This document shows, one piece after another, positions 8,727 through 17,495 of a stretch of 64,000 nt of DNA. Under the pieces are notes generated by a model. It was not told the DNA's origin. It was given only the letters and a program-made list of their open reading frames with translations, and made no database searches. Source of the stretch: a virus; the IMG/VR virus record IMGVR_UViG_3300013093_000023, positions 1 through 64,000 of that record; one strand, written 5' to 3'. The translations under genes were made by a program, and so were the position numbers. Each line of letters starts with the position of its first letter. Within the stretch, counting starts at the first letter, position 1.

Positions 8727-9351
8727 TCTGTGTGTACAGGTCTTCAATAGTTCCGTTGTTGTCAATTTCGGCATCAAATTCAGTACCAATCCAGGCCCAC
8801 TCACTGGCGTGTACATTAGGGTACTGATACTTCATACCTATTTGTTTTTTCTCTTTGCTTTCACTAGCGTGGCGACCTTGACTTTTATTATCGAGTAAAG
8901 CACAACTATACCACTCAGGCAAATCACCACGCTGTACCCAAAGAACTTTGCCGCCGGCGTTTTTAATACTTTTAATTTCATTTGGAAACCTACAATCACT
9001 AATAATAATATTATCTCCAGAACTCTGTAGCTTGTGTTCTAGGCTAGCAATCCATATATCATCATGGAAACTCTTACGTGCTACTTCTGTGCCCCAATAT
9101 TGTAGTACCCAGCGTGGGGATAGATTAGGCATATCCAATCGTTGTGCCCACCAAGGATCTACTTGCTCACGCCAAGCACGTGCTTCTTTAGTACGTCCTT
9201 CTAGTAGTTCTCTGTCCCAGCCAAATACTGCGCTGACTGCGTCCTTGAGTGTAGCGGCAAAACTGTCTCGTCTAAACTCGTGAAAGTTTACCAAGTAGTC
9301 TGCTACTGTGTCTTTACCACTACCAATAAAACCGCATACGCCGATGATCAT
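8707..9351 (-). CDS. 1: Deoxynucleoside monophosphate kinase (gp1-like)
   Basis: 214 aa, against 241 in T4 gp1. The Walker A loop GFIGSGKDT is at residues 7-15. It is followed by the family elements FGWDRELLEGRTKEARAWRE, PRWVLQYWGTEVAR and IIISDCRFPNEI (Walker-B-like, base recognition), and a late WIGTEFDAEIDNNGT. The enzyme phosphorylates dNMPs (dTMP, dGMP, hydroxymethyl-dCMP in T4) to feed the phage dNTP pool. It is the only nucleotide-metabolism gene among neck and tail genes here, and it lies downstream of a terminator that isolates it from the upstream GIY-YIG gene. Full length with an intact active site. Confidence 0.9.
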   Translation of the reverse strand: MIIGVCGFIGSGKDTVADYLVNFHEFRRDSFAATLKDAVSAVFGWDRELLEGRTKEARAWREQVDPWWAQRLDMPNLSPRWVLQYWGTEVARKSFHDDIWIASLEHKLQSSGDNIIISDCRFPNEIKSIKNAGGKVLWVQRGDLPEWYSCALLDNKSQGRHASESKEKKQIGMKYQYPNVHASEWAWIGTEFDAEIDNNGTIEDLYTQIKNLVR

Positions 9352-9356
9352 AAAAA

Positions 9357-9377
9357 AGCCCTCTTCTATTAAGGGCT
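9357..9377 (-). terminator. Rho-independent terminator
   Basis: Minus-strand stem AGCCCT / AGGGCT with a 9-base loop, followed by TTTTTT. It lies between the stop at 9407 and the dNMP kinase start at 9351. The reverse strand also gives an ATTTTT tail, so it may work both ways. Confidence 0.75.
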
Positions 9378-9406
9378 ATTTTTACATACTTTTTGGTATT
9401 TGTCAA

Positions 9407-10024
9407 CTATTTCTTTTTAAGGTTTACCATTCCGCGGGGATCTCGTGGAATTGTGTTGTCGGTATTTTTTGTTACAGTTGGGAAATTTGGATTATATTTT
9501 CCTTGCGCCCTGGGGTTCCATCTGGCTTCTATACGTGTTTCCAAATCTTCAATAGCACGAGCATAGTCTTTATCGGTAATATTTCCAGGTTTGTTAATTG
9601 GATAAAAATAAATTTTAATTCCTTCTAAATCTTTAGCAACCTGACTGCTGTCTAACGCACTAACACCTTGTGCTAAAAAAATCTGAGCAAATTCTTTCCA
9701 TCTTTTGGGATAGTAAACTTTAGCACGATTTAATAATTTCTGAGTATGTGCATCCCATCTTTGCCCTAAATTATCTGCCCGAGCAATACCTACATAAAAA
9801 ATACCAAACGTTGGATGAGTCCAAATATACAATCCTTTTTGTTGTAATACTGATTTAGCTGTCTGTTTCCAACTTATTGTAACATACTCAGGATTATTTT
9901 GGCTAGGACAAACATCTGCCAAACTTAAAAGTTTATGAGCCTGTGGTCTTTCTAATGGTGGAGTAATTCTGATTGATGTTGTTTTTCCTGGAACTGGTAA
10001 TCCCAACACTTCGTCAATACGCAC
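9407..10024 (-). CDS. GIY-YIG-like domain protein
   Basis: 205 aa. The central region GLYIWTHPTFGIFYVGIA, followed by LGQRWDAHTQKLL, reproduces the GIY-(10-11)-YIG core with the conserved Arg and a following His. A later LETRIEARWNPRAQGKYNPN supplies a Glu and the Asn-containing ending typical of GIY-YIG folds. The N-terminus MRIDEVLGLPVPG is a separate short segment. The motif residues are relaxed (GLY/YVG), so it could be a nuclease or a degenerate relative. It sits 5 bp downstream of gp13 and is probably co-transcribed with it. A terminator follows. Confidence 0.65.
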   Translation of the reverse strand: MRIDEVLGLPVPGKTTSIRITPPLERPQAHKLLSLADVCPSQNNPEYVTISWKQTAKSVLQQKGLYIWTHPTFGIFYVGIARADNLGQRWDAHTQKLLNRAKVYYPKRWKEFAQIFLAQGVSALDSSQVAKDLEGIKIYFYPINKPGNITDKDYARAIEDLETRIEARWNPRAQGKYNPNFPTVTKNTDNTIPRDPRGMVNLKKK

Positions 10025-10028
10025 GATA

Positions 10029-10976
10029 TTATCCCATTAACCAAGTTAAGGGCTGACTGTTGTCCACATATTGTTTGAGTTCTTCTTCGAGCTTTTCCAT
10101 ACCCTCTTTGGCTTCGCCTTTTAGGGTAGCACCATTTAGTGTAGTACCACCTTGTGGTCCAGCAATTTGGCCAAACTTTTCGCGAGCTTCACCTAGGATC
10201 ATTTTACAGAAGTTGTAGGCATACTCTTGGATCCAAGGATAAATGTAGGGGTCGTTAAACAACATTTGGTCCGGTTTTTGATTGAATACCCAAAGTAAAA
10301 CATTTTCCATTTGTGTTTGATCTGGGTTGGCGCCTTGCCAAGGCATTTTACGAACCAATGTTAACTTTTTAGTAATCGGATTAAAGGTAAAATTAATGTG
10401 TCCACCAAACATCTTCATTGCTAGTTTTTGATAGTCAACAAATAGTTCGTAGTTAGTTAATCCGCCAACACGTCCGGCTACCAACATATAAGTGTTTAGA
10501 TAGCCTGAACTAAATGGTTCAAACTGGCTACCAGTACCTGTTACGCTACCAATACCGCGGCGGAAGATTTGGCGCACTTGCATAATTTCTTTTGGTAGTA
10601 TGTATTCTTGTGTTTCAGGAAGCAAAGTCATACTTACATAACTTTCTTCTGTAGAATTTTGAGCACGTTGGCGATATCTAATCAGGGCCTGATTAATACC
10701 CATTTCGTAGTGTTCTTTGTCTAGCTCAACGTCAACAATGCCATCGGCCAAACGCATACGAATGTAATCTGTTATTGCGGCACGTAGGCTATTAGTGGTA
10801 TCACCGTACTGCCAATTTGGATCAGTGTTGCCAGGAGTATATACGTCAGGCGTACCATTAAACTCGATGTGTCCGGGGCCGGATCCTGTTGTAGGGTCGT
10901 ACAGGCTTTTAGTCTGTACGTTTAGATTTGCTGTGAATCCGGGATCTTCTACTACATTACCGGTAAATGGTGTCAT
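10029..10976 (-). CDS. 13: Neck (head completion) protein gp13
   Basis: 315 aa, against 309 in T4 gp13. It carries IRMRLADGIVDVELDKEHY, the repeat-like RYRQRAQNSTEESYV, the strongly conserved ETQEYILPKEIMQVRQIFRR, the VRKMPW segment and a C-terminus with EYAYNFCKMILGEAREKFG followed by AGPQGGTTLNG. These match cyanophage gp13 along its length. gp13 binds the portal after packaging and, with gp14, forms the neck. It has its own late promoter variant (AATAAATA) and the ribosome-binding site ACGGAG. It is on the opposite strand to the gp14-like/gp15 pair, unlike the T4 order. Confidence 0.9.
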   Translation of the reverse strand: MTPFTGNVVEDPGFTANLNVQTKSLYDPTTGSGPGHIEFNGTPDVYTPGNTDPNWQYGDTTNSLRAAITDYIRMRLADGIVDVELDKEHYEMGINQALIRYRQRAQNSTEESYVSMTLLPETQEYILPKEIMQVRQIFRRGIGSVTGTGSQFEPFSSGYLNTYMLVAGRVGGLTNYELFVDYQKLAMKMFGGHINFTFNPITKKLTLVRKMPWQGANPDQTQMENVLLWVFNQKPDQMLFNDPYIYPWIQEYAYNFCKMILGEAREKFGQIAGPQGGTTLNGATLKGEAKEGMEKLEEELKQYVDNSQPLTWLMG

Positions 10977-10998
10977 TGTGCTTTACTCCGTTATACAG

Positions 10999-11006
10999 TA
11001 TTTATT
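10999..11006 (-). promoter_or_regulatory. Late promoter variant (AATAAATA) for gp13
   Basis: Minus-strand TAATAAATAC about 23 bp upstream of the gp13 start. Confidence 0.5.
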
Positions 11007-12174
11007 ACTGAACTCGGAGTAGCACCGTTTCTGCGTTTATGCGGCCATTAAGTTTGGTATCTGTAGCTTTGATATCTTCTAAGAATTTGCGTAGCTGTAC
11101 TTTAGTAGCCTTAGCAAATTCTTTGAGTTTTTCCTCGGGTTTACGCAGGGTTTTTGTCACTGATTTAAACTCATCAAAACCGGTAATTGTAGTACCTTTA
11201 ACATTCAGTGGGCCACGTATGCTATCAGCTATGTACTTGCCCAACTTGCGTGTTTTAGTGTTGTAAACCCACAGCTCTTGTGCGCCAATGATGTCGGCTG
11301 GGTTGATACTTACAATTTTAAGCGTTTTGTCTTCTTTGGCAAATTTTAGTTTAGCAACAACTTTTTCTTTGCTGACACTACGTGGAGCACGAACTTTCTT
11401 AGTGGCTTTTTTAACATTACGATAGGCCATAATGTCATTTAGTATTTGATCGATAAAGCCCATAATACGTTTAAAGTCGGCTGTTTTGTAATGGCTGTAA
11501 CCTTCAGCTACCTGCTCGTCCTCTTTATTAAAGGCCTGTGCTAGTTCCACAAAACGTCGTTGGAATAGTTCTTCGTATTTGCCAAGTTGACTTTGTGGTA
11601 CGTTATTAGCTACTAAAAAGTCGTAGGGTTTGAATGTATATTTCTTGTCGGTGATAAACTGATCGTAGTGTCCTTCAAGTTCGCCAATGGTTTCGCTGGT
11701 CTTTTCATTTAGACGATCTTGTATGGTAGGTACATAGGCCTTGGGTTTGGCATCCACCGCAACTTCAACTACTTCGTCCGTGGCGTGTGTAATGGCTCGC
11801 TCAATTTGAGTATCAATGTAGGCTATGTGTTCAGCCAACAATGGCATACCTTGACGATGTGCCATAATCAAACTACATACTGTCATTTCTGTAGCACGAT
11901 CCGGACTACGCTCGTAGGCTTTAATTTCCTCTTTGGTAAATTCGGCTGTTTTCTTTAACCACTCAACTACATACTTCTTACAGTCTTTTTGATTGTAGTA
12001 ATAATTGTAGTAGTAAAAACTCTTACGCATATGATGGTCAAAGTCTTCTTTAGACATTGCCAAGGCACGTTCAGTGTCCCACACTGGTTCGCCACCGGTA
12101 TACTTTTCATCGTGTAGTGCCGGATTACGTTGTGCCTTATGTCGAGCCTTTACTGTCTTACCGTTGAGTTTCAT
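11005..12174 (-). CDS. Conserved phage protein, unknown function
   Basis: 389 aa, basic and largely helical. It opens MKLNGKTVKARHKAQRNPAL, carries a Tyr-rich stretch SFYYYNYYYNQKD near residue 52, and a mid-region of alternating Lys/Glu helices. A more folded C-terminal region includes ELWVYNTKTRKLGKYIA and GTTITGFDEFKSVTKTLR. Homologous-looking proteins occur in aquatic T4-like genomes, but I know of no function. The start overlaps the end of the upstream exonuclease gene by 17 bp, implying coupled translation. Its last bases overlap the gp13 late-promoter box. Confidence 0.75.
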   Translation of the reverse strand: MKLNGKTVKARHKAQRNPALHDEKYTGGEPVWDTERALAMSKEDFDHHMRKSFYYYNYYYNQKDCKKYVVEWLKKTAEFTKEEIKAYERSPDRATEMTVCSLIMAHRQGMPLLAEHIAYIDTQIERAITHATDEVVEVAVDAKPKAYVPTIQDRLNEKTSETIGELEGHYDQFITDKKYTFKPYDFLVANNVPQSQLGKYEELFQRRFVELAQAFNKEDEQVAEGYSHYKTADFKRIMGFIDQILNDIMAYRNVKKATKKVRAPRSVSKEKVVAKLKFAKEDKTLKIVSINPADIIGAQELWVYNTKTRKLGKYIADSIRGPLNVKGTTITGFDEFKSVTKTLRKPEEKLKEFAKATKVQLRKFLEDIKATDTKLNGRINAETVLLRVQ

Positions 12175-12670
12175 TGTGTCTTTCCCTTACTAAAGGTTTG
12201 TATGCGAACATATTGGCGTGGGCATCATACAATGCCATATGCTGTTGCCAACCTATTGTGTCTTTCTCTAACCAAAACCAATCCAGGGCCTGTTTATCTA
12301 GGTCACCCCAGATATTTGTAGCCTGGATATTTACAAATAATTCTTCTTCAGGTAGTAATAATAACATTTTGGACATTAAATGCCAATCGGTATTATAATC
12401 AAAACATATGGTAACAATAGTACTTTGGTAGTACTTTAACCATTCGTTAAGTTTTATAGCAATACCGTAATAATTATCTACTACACGATCTGGGTGCCGT
12501 CCCAATAATGGTAGCACTATTTCCCGAACAAAATCTGAACAGGCTTCTTGTCTGTACTGTGTGCTTTCTGCGTAGAATTCCCTACCATTTTCGTCGACTA
12601 ATCCAATGGATATTAAATCGCATTCGGATTCGGCAAAGTCAGTAAATTCGGTGTCCAAGAATATTAACAT
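12158..12670 (-). CDS. DEDD-family 3'-5' exonuclease-like protein
   Basis: 170 aa. The N-terminal LIFLDTEFTDF gives the first DEDD motif (D6, E8). Further acidic sites follow in CFDYNTDWHLM and in the last motif HMALYDAHANMFAY (HxxxxDA), which is the DEDDh arrangement. ECDLISIGLVDENGREFYAE resembles the Rv2179c-like 3'-5' exoribonuclease group. It could trim RNA or act on phage or host nucleic acids; the substrate is unknown. It overlaps the following gene by 17 bp. Confidence 0.78.
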   Translation of the reverse strand: MLIFLDTEFTDFAESECDLISIGLVDENGREFYAESTQYRQEACSDFVREIVLPLLGRHPDRVVDNYYGIAIKLNEWLKYYQSTIVTICFDYNTDWHLMSKMLLLLPEEELFVNIQATNIWGDLDKQALDWFWLEKDTIGWQQHMALYDAHANMFAYKPLVRERHNETQR

Positions 12671-12700
12671 AAACTATTATAACATTTTGGAAATATTTAG

Positions 12701-12943
12701 TCAACCATTGAGCAAAGTAGCAAAAACCAAATACTGCTCTAATAAGTTTACATCTTCTTCAAGCTCTTGTTTAAGCTCTATCATACGAGCAGTATCTCTG
12801 CCTTTTCTGCGACAAACTACATCTTCCCGGCTGATCTCATCTTCTGTGCGTTTACAGTTGTGCCATATACGCTTAAGATCGCGTTGGTGCTCTTGCTTAC
12901 AGGCAATAATTTTGAAGAATAGCTCGTCAATTCTCTGGCTCAT
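12701..12943 (-). CDS. Small helical protein, unknown
   Basis: 80 aa, highly charged and predicted all-helical (KIIACKQEHQRDLKRIW, RMIELKQELEEDVNLLEQY), compatible with a coiled-coil dimer. It lies 30 bp upstream of the exonuclease and diverges from the plus-strand gp14-like gene. No family recognised. It is supported mainly by its position and by filling an otherwise empty interval. Confidence 0.5.
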   Translation of the reverse strand: MSQRIDELFFKIIACKQEHQRDLKRIWHNCKRTEDEISREDVVCRRKGRDTARMIELKQELEEDVNLLEQYLVFATLLNG

Positions 12944-12983
12944 AATATGATTATAACATTTTGGGAATTAGCCGTCAACAGGG

Positions 12984-12991
12984 GATAAATA
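12984..12991 (+). promoter_or_regulatory. Late promoter box (GATAAATA) for the gp14-like operon
   Basis: Plus-strand GGGGATAAATACTAG, about 20 bp upstream of the ATG at 13012. It closely matches the T4 late consensus TATAAATACT. Confidence 0.6.
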
Positions 12992-13011
12992 CTAGACTAA
13001 TAGGAATAGCT

Positions 13012-14154
13012 ATGCCACGTTTAAGTCTTTGGAAAGACGGTCAACACTCAAATGATTATAAGTTTTTTGATCGCAGAATTTCAGAAATGTTTACCATTGG
13101 CGGTACTGGTGTACTATTAAACAAGTATCTTGGGCCAGTAGAACAAACTGGTAGCACAGACCCGACCCGTCCAGATTATTTAAATCAAAGTGAGCAGAAC
13201 ATTCAAGACCTGCTATGGGTAGAAAATCGTGACCGCAAGTACAGCCAAGACGTTTATAAAATGCGTGGAATTTATCAACGTGCTGATCAAGACTTTGACT
13301 TAAGTCAATTTGGTTTATTCTTACAAACTGGTACAATCTTCATGGTGTTCCATTTGCGTGATATGGTGGATACCATTGGCCGTAAGTTAATAGCCGGCGA
13401 TGTACTAGAACTTCAGCACCTAAAAGATTATGATGCTTTAGACGGAGACTTACCAGCGGCACTAAAACGTTACTATGTTGTTGGTGATGCTAGTTTTGCG
13501 TCAGAAGGTTTTAGTCCAACCTGGTGGCCACATTTATGGCGTGTTAAACTCAACCCATTGGTAGATAGCCAAGAATACAAAGACATTCTCAACAACATCA
13601 AAGCTGGCCCCGGAACAGATACGCCAGTTGGACAAATTTTAAGTACCTACGATAAGTTTATTAATATCAACAATTCCATTGTTGCTCAGGCCGAACTTGA
13701 CGTTCCTAAATCTGGTTACGACACAAGCCCATTTTATGATTTAGCTACCAACAACGATGGTAGCCCAGTTGGGGGCAATAGCAGTTATCCTGATGATAGT
13801 TCTACTACTATAACAGCAGACAATACTAATATTACTGCAGACTCAACTCCAGTGAGCCCAACAAGTAAAGTACAAGGTTACTTAACCGGCGATGGCCGTG
13901 CGCCAAATGGCCTAGTAACTGGTGCTGGCGTAGCGTTCCCGGCTCAACCTGCTATAGGAGATTATTTCTTGCGTTTAGACTATTTGCCAAATCGCCTATT
14001 CCGTTTCAACGGTACTAGCTGGATCAAGATTGAAGATAGTGTACGTGCTAATATCACACCTGGAACAGATACTTTGACACAGCGCATGAGTTATGTAAAT
14101 AATACTACTACTCAACCACTAAGCAAAATTTTAAGACCAAAGGCCGATAACTAA
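13012..14154 (+). CDS. Neck protein, gp14-like
   Basis: About 380 aa. I choose the ATG at 13012 (MPRLSLWKDGQHSNDYKFFD) over the upstream TTG at 12961. It has an AGGA ribosome-binding site, and the upstream extension would overlap the late promoter. Segments DYKFFDRRISEMFTIGGTGV, DLSQFGLFLQTGTIFMVFHL, RKLIAGDVLELQHLKDYDAL and ASEGFSPTWWPHLWRVKLNP match a neck or connector family seen in aquatic T4-like phages. The GDxxxLPxL-type stretch parallels T4 gp14. The C-terminal third is an extra Gly/Asn/Thr-rich region. The stop overlaps the gp15 start (TAATG). The gp14 identity is inferred from position next to gp15 and partial pattern. Confidence 0.7.
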   Translation: MPRLSLWKDGQHSNDYKFFDRRISEMFTIGGTGVLLNKYLGPVEQTGSTDPTRPDYLNQSEQNIQDLLWVENRDRKYSQDVYKMRGIYQRADQDFDLSQFGLFLQTGTIFMVFHLRDMVDTIGRKLIAGDVLELQHLKDYDALDGDLPAALKRYYVVGDASFASEGFSPTWWPHLWRVKLNPLVDSQEYKDILNNIKAGPGTDTPVGQILSTYDKFININNSIVAQAELDVPKSGYDTSPFYDLATNNDGSPVGGNSSYPDDSSTTITADNTNITADSTPVSPTSKVQGYLTGDGRAPNGLVTGAGVAFPAQPAIGDYFLRLDYLPNRLFRFNGTSWIKIEDSVRANITPGTDTLTQRMSYVNNTTTQPLSKILRPKADN

Positions 14155-15557
14155 TGCCAGTACAATTTAACTACGATGGACAAATCCGTCGATTTGTAAT
14201 ACAGTTTATTCGTATGCTATCTAACTTTCAGGTTGAATTTGGCAAAGACGAACAAGGCAATCAGACACTACAAACTATTCCAGTCTACTATGGTGATCAA
14301 AGTCGTCAGGCCGCAATGATCCTACGAGGTAATAGCGAGAACACTCTTAATGCTGTTCCTGCTATTGCTGTTTACATTGGCGGATTAGCGTATGATCGTA
14401 ATCGTTTACAAAATCCCTACTTTGAAGATACTAGACGTGTTCGTGAACAATCATTTGACCCGGTATCACAGAGTTATGTTGGCAGTCAAGAAGGTATCTA
14501 TACTGTAGAGCGCCTAATGCCAGCACCGTATAAGCTAACACTCAAAGCCGATATTTGGACCAGCAACACTGAACAAAAACATCAAATTATTGAACAAATA
14601 CTACCTTTGTTTAATCCGGCATTGGAAATACAAAGCACAGACAACTATCTTGATTGGACCAGTTTAAGTGCTATAGAGTTATCTGATGTTTCTTATACAA
14701 GTCGTAGCGTACCAATGATGGGCGACGATACACAAATTGATATTGCTAATTTAACTTTTGAATTACCAATTTGGTTAACCTTACCTGCTAAGGTCAAGAA
14801 AGGCGGAGTAGTTGCGGAAATTATCGCTAGCATATACGACGCACAAGGAGATCTGAGTTCGGGTGTTGTTACTGTTCTTAACGGCCTAATGAGTCAACAA
14901 CGTTTTACTCCGTTGGGCTACGAAGTTGTTTACACTGGTCCTAATATTTTAACTTTGTACACTCATACTGCTCACGACAACGATGGTGTTGTTGTAGGTG
15001 AAAAAGCCGACTGGAACGGGTTAATTAATATGTATGGAAAGATAGTCAACGGTATCAGTCAGGCTCGTTTACAATTTCCATACCCAGGTGGTAGTCACGA
15101 GATAGTTGGTACTGTAGCAATGAATCCTGTAGATCCTAGTCAACTTATATTCTCGGTAGATGATGCTACCAAGCCTGCCAATACATTACCACCAGTTAAT
15201 GCTATCATTGATCCATTTACTGTTACTGTTGATAGTAATATCTTAACCCCTGCATTACATACTCGTTACCTTATACTAAATCCAATTGGTAGTTTTGACA
15301 GCGAAAGTGCCGCGGCCTGGGCAGGTCCTGAATCAACCCAGTTAGTAGCCAATGCCAATGATATCATTGAGTGGAATGGCAGTTATTGGACTGTGAGTTT
15401 TGATAGTCAACGTAATCCAGGTATACAGTATGTTTCAAATTTAAGAACTACTGTAGCCGGTAATCCAGCACCAGTACAATATCGTTGGTACGAAGGTGAA
15501 TGGACTAGAAGCTATGAAGGCCTGTACAAAGCCGGAGAGTGGAGTTTGGTTCTATAA
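14154..15557 (+). CDS. 15: Tail completion and sheath stabiliser protein gp15
   Basis: 467 aa, against 272 in T4. The N-terminal ~230 residues match gp15: YDGQIRRFVIQFIRMLSNFQ, the IPVYYGDQSRQAAMIL strand, PAIAVYIGGLAYDRNRLQNP, MPAPYKLTLKADIWTSNTEQ, QIIEQILPLFNP and DIANLTFELPIWLTLPAKVK. gp15 caps the tail tube and sheath and docks the tail to the neck. Residues ~230-467 are an extension rich in beta-type sequence with a WNGSYWTVSFDSQ motif, absent from T4. It is translationally coupled to both neighbours through TAATG overlaps. Confidence 0.9.
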   Translation: MPVQFNYDGQIRRFVIQFIRMLSNFQVEFGKDEQGNQTLQTIPVYYGDQSRQAAMILRGNSENTLNAVPAIAVYIGGLAYDRNRLQNPYFEDTRRVREQSFDPVSQSYVGSQEGIYTVERLMPAPYKLTLKADIWTSNTEQKHQIIEQILPLFNPALEIQSTDNYLDWTSLSAIELSDVSYTSRSVPMMGDDTQIDIANLTFELPIWLTLPAKVKKGGVVAEIIASIYDAQGDLSSGVVTVLNGLMSQQRFTPLGYEVVYTGPNILTLYTHTAHDNDGVVVGEKADWNGLINMYGKIVNGISQARLQFPYPGGSHEIVGTVAMNPVDPSQLIFSVDDATKPANTLPPVNAIIDPFTVTVDSNILTPALHTRYLILNPIGSFDSESAAAWAGPESTQLVANANDIIEWNGSYWTVSFDSQRNPGIQYVSNLRTTVAGNPAPVQYRWYEGEWTRSYEGLYKAGEWSLVL

Positions 15558-15988
15558 TGTCAGATAAACACACCGAAGGTGTTGGCGCATTAATTTACGC
15601 CAGGTCTACCAATCGTTATCTTTTTTTACTGCGTAACAAAAGTCGCCAACAAGGCTTTTGGGGTATTGTTGGTGGAAAAATAGAATCCAACGAAACTGTT
15701 ATACAGGCATTGGTAAGAGAAATACAAGAAGAAATTGGTGTTGATTATACCAAGAAGAAATTTATTCCCTTAGAAACATTTACATCAGACAATAATAAAT
15801 TTGTTTATTATACATTTTTAGTAAACGTTGATACAGAGTTTGTGCCAACTCTTAACAAAGAACACCGAGGGTATTGCTGGGTAGAAATGCAGGATCATCC
15901 CAAGCCACTACATCCTGGGCTGTGGCGTAGTTTTAATTTTGATATTATTAAAAAGAAAATTAAGACTTTAGAAAGTATTCTAAACTAA
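15557..15988 (+). CDS. Nudix hydrolase
   Basis: 143 aa from the ATG at 15557, whose A is the last base of the gp15 stop (TAATG). I prefer this to the upstream GTG at 15539. The Nudix box GGKIESNETVIQALVREI followed by QEEIG fits GX5EX7REUXEEXGU exactly, with the metal-binding glutamates intact. N-terminal GVGALIYARSTNRYLFLLRN and C-terminal LHPGLWRSF complete the fold. Nudix enzymes hydrolyse nucleoside diphosphates linked to another group (for example damaged dNTPs, ADP-ribose or mRNA caps); the substrate is not evident. Being coupled to neck genes makes it a late-expressed enzyme, unlike T4 nudE. Confidence 0.9.
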   Translation: MSDKHTEGVGALIYARSTNRYLFLLRNKSRQQGFWGIVGGKIESNETVIQALVREIQEEIGVDYTKKKFIPLETFTSDNNKFVYYTFLVNVDTEFVPTLNKEHRGYCWVEMQDHPKPLHPGLWRSFNFDIIKKKIKTLESILN

Positions 15989-16725
15989 CCTAAGTCTGAT
16001 TCAGTAACAAATCCACGATAGTCAATTTGTCTAAAATTAGTAATACCTTTCCATCCGTCGGGAATGTAAGCGGCTGTGTTTGGCATCACTCTTATAAATT
16101 CAACATCACTGTAGGTTGTCATTACCATATTTAAAGACTTGGTAAAGAAGTCGCCATTTAACACGTGATTGTTGGCTGGATAACCGTTTGTATCTTTGTA
16201 AATGTTATTTGTTGTTTCAGGACCTGGATAGTTGTCAAAGCCAAGTAAAAAGACTTTAGTATGTCCATCAAAGCAGGCTAGGTAAGCGGCCAATGCGCCG
16301 GCATCGTAGTGTAGGTTTTGTGGTACCAGATAAAATTGTTCAGGATACTTTAATACAGATTCTGATGTTGCGTAACAAATATTGTCTTTGGTATATTCAC
16401 TTTGAGCAATTTCGTCAACTATTGTATCGCCAATTGCTACTAAAAAATCTGGTGTAAAATCTCTGTACAAGGCATTACATCCATAGCTTTGTAATTTGTC
16501 GGCTGCTAGTAATCCGCCTTTGTGATTGGCAATATGCTGTAGATTAAATCCTTGACGGCTTTCACCGTTGCCAATAACAACCGCCCGACTAGTTGTGTGT
16601 GTATTAAACACCGCATTAGGAATGTACTCTGTGCTTGGATCCCAGGCATTATCGGACAACGTGAGTTTTCCAACAATGTGTTCGCCGGCATAGTTTGAGC
16701 GGTATATTTTTCTTAATTGTTGCAT
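15985..16725 (-). CDS. Rossmann-like protein, possible sugar/nucleotide-sugar enzyme (DUF115/MptE-like pattern)
   Basis: 246 aa. The motif AVVIGNGESRQGFNLQHI, followed by CNALYRDFTPDFLVAIGDTI, recalls the GNGPSL...NA...PDYxVxxD arrangement of DUF115/MptE-like and some glycosyltransferase-related Rossmann proteins. A later KVFLLGFDNYPG supports the same fold. It is the last gene of the minus-strand fibre operon, 6 bp below a LamG protein, and converges with the Nudix gene with a 4-base overlap. A role in glycan or surface modification is plausible but unproven. Confidence 0.6.
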   Translation of the reverse strand: MQQLRKIYRSNYAGEHIVGKLTLSDNAWDPSTEYIPNAVFNTHTTSRAVVIGNGESRQGFNLQHIANHKGGLLAADKLQSYGCNALYRDFTPDFLVAIGDTIVDEIAQSEYTKDNICYATSESVLKYPEQFYLVPQNLHYDAGALAAYLACFDGHTKVFLLGFDNYPGPETTNNIYKDTNGYPANNHVLNGDFFTKSLNMVMTTYSDVEFIRVMPNTAAYIPDGWKGITNFRQIDYRGFVTESDLG

Positions 16726-16731
16726 AATATG

Positions 16732-17487
16732 CTATACCCCAAAACGACCACGTGTAGCCGTAAAATATTGTAATATTTCGTCGTTGTTTAAATTGCGTTG
16801 ATAAATGGCGCACTGACTGATAAGTCCAAAATACTGGCTAGCATTGGCCGGGTTAAAGTCACCGTTATTGTAAGCACCAAGACTACATATACCATCATTA
16901 AACGTGGCGTTTGAACTAGATATACTACCAACAATACTACTAGGACTGCCGTTAATGCTTAGTTGATACTGTGGACTTGAAGTAGAAAACTGCCAGGTCA
17001 TCATTACCCAACTGTTTGGATAGCCAGGTAAACTTTGTTGACTATATCCTGAATTGTTAAATCCTGTGCCGTGATCGTTATCGTACATACCAACGGCCCA
17101 ACTGCCTGCTTGAAATATAACCTGATGGTTTTGACTGCCAGATAGTCCACGAAATAGTGTACGCCAATTGCCTGTGCTGTTTAGTGGAATACACCAAACA
17201 ATGGCTGTTATATTTCCACTGATGTGTATGTCTGATCCCGATGCCGATTTAGCACACCCGTAACTACCATTGAAATTCATATATGCCGGTGTACCACTAG
17301 CCCAGGCACTAGACACAATATTCATGTGATTTTGACGACCACTAAGATCATACCACACGCTACCCGAACCCGGGTAGCTGGATAGATTACTTGCATCTAA
17401 GAATAAAAATAATCCGTTTGATGGAGGCGTTTGATTTCTTCTAAAATCTTTTACGCTTGCGCCGCCTAGTGTACTTAATGCTGGCAT
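16732..17487 (-). CDS. LamG/concanavalin-A-like virion protein
   Basis: 251 aa. The opening GLFLFLDASNLSSYPGSGSV, then WYDLSGRQNHM, is the classic start of phage LamG-type jelly rolls. WVMMTWQFSTSSPQYQLSIN and the closing FGLISQCAIYQRNLNNDEIL complete the ~200-residue domain. Such domains usually bind carbohydrates and decorate heads or fibres. Its place at the end of a fibre operon suggests a role in receptor or polysaccharide binding. The N-terminal ~20 residues (ALSTLGGASVKDFRRNQ) may be an attachment peptide. Confidence 0.85.
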   Translation of the reverse strand: MPALSTLGGASVKDFRRNQTPPSNGLFLFLDASNLSSYPGSGSVWYDLSGRQNHMNIVSSAWASGTPAYMNFNGSYGCAKSASGSDIHISGNITAIVWCIPLNSTGNWRTLFRGLSGSQNHQVIFQAGSWAVGMYDNDHGTGFNNSGYSQQSLPGYPNSWVMMTWQFSTSSPQYQLSINGSPSSIVGSISSSNATFNDGICSLGAYNNGDFNPANASQYFGLISQCAIYQRNLNNDEILQYFTATRGRFGV

Positions 17488-17495
17488 AGCGGATC

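Noticed and set aside
12961-13011. Longer gp14-like start at TTG 12961
   Set aside because: It would include the GATAAATA late box in the coding region; the ATG at 13012 has AGGA upstream and a family-like N-terminus.
15539-15556. GTG start for the Nudix gene
   Set aside because: The ATG at 15557 overlaps the gp15 stop in the same TAATG manner as gp14-like/gp15.
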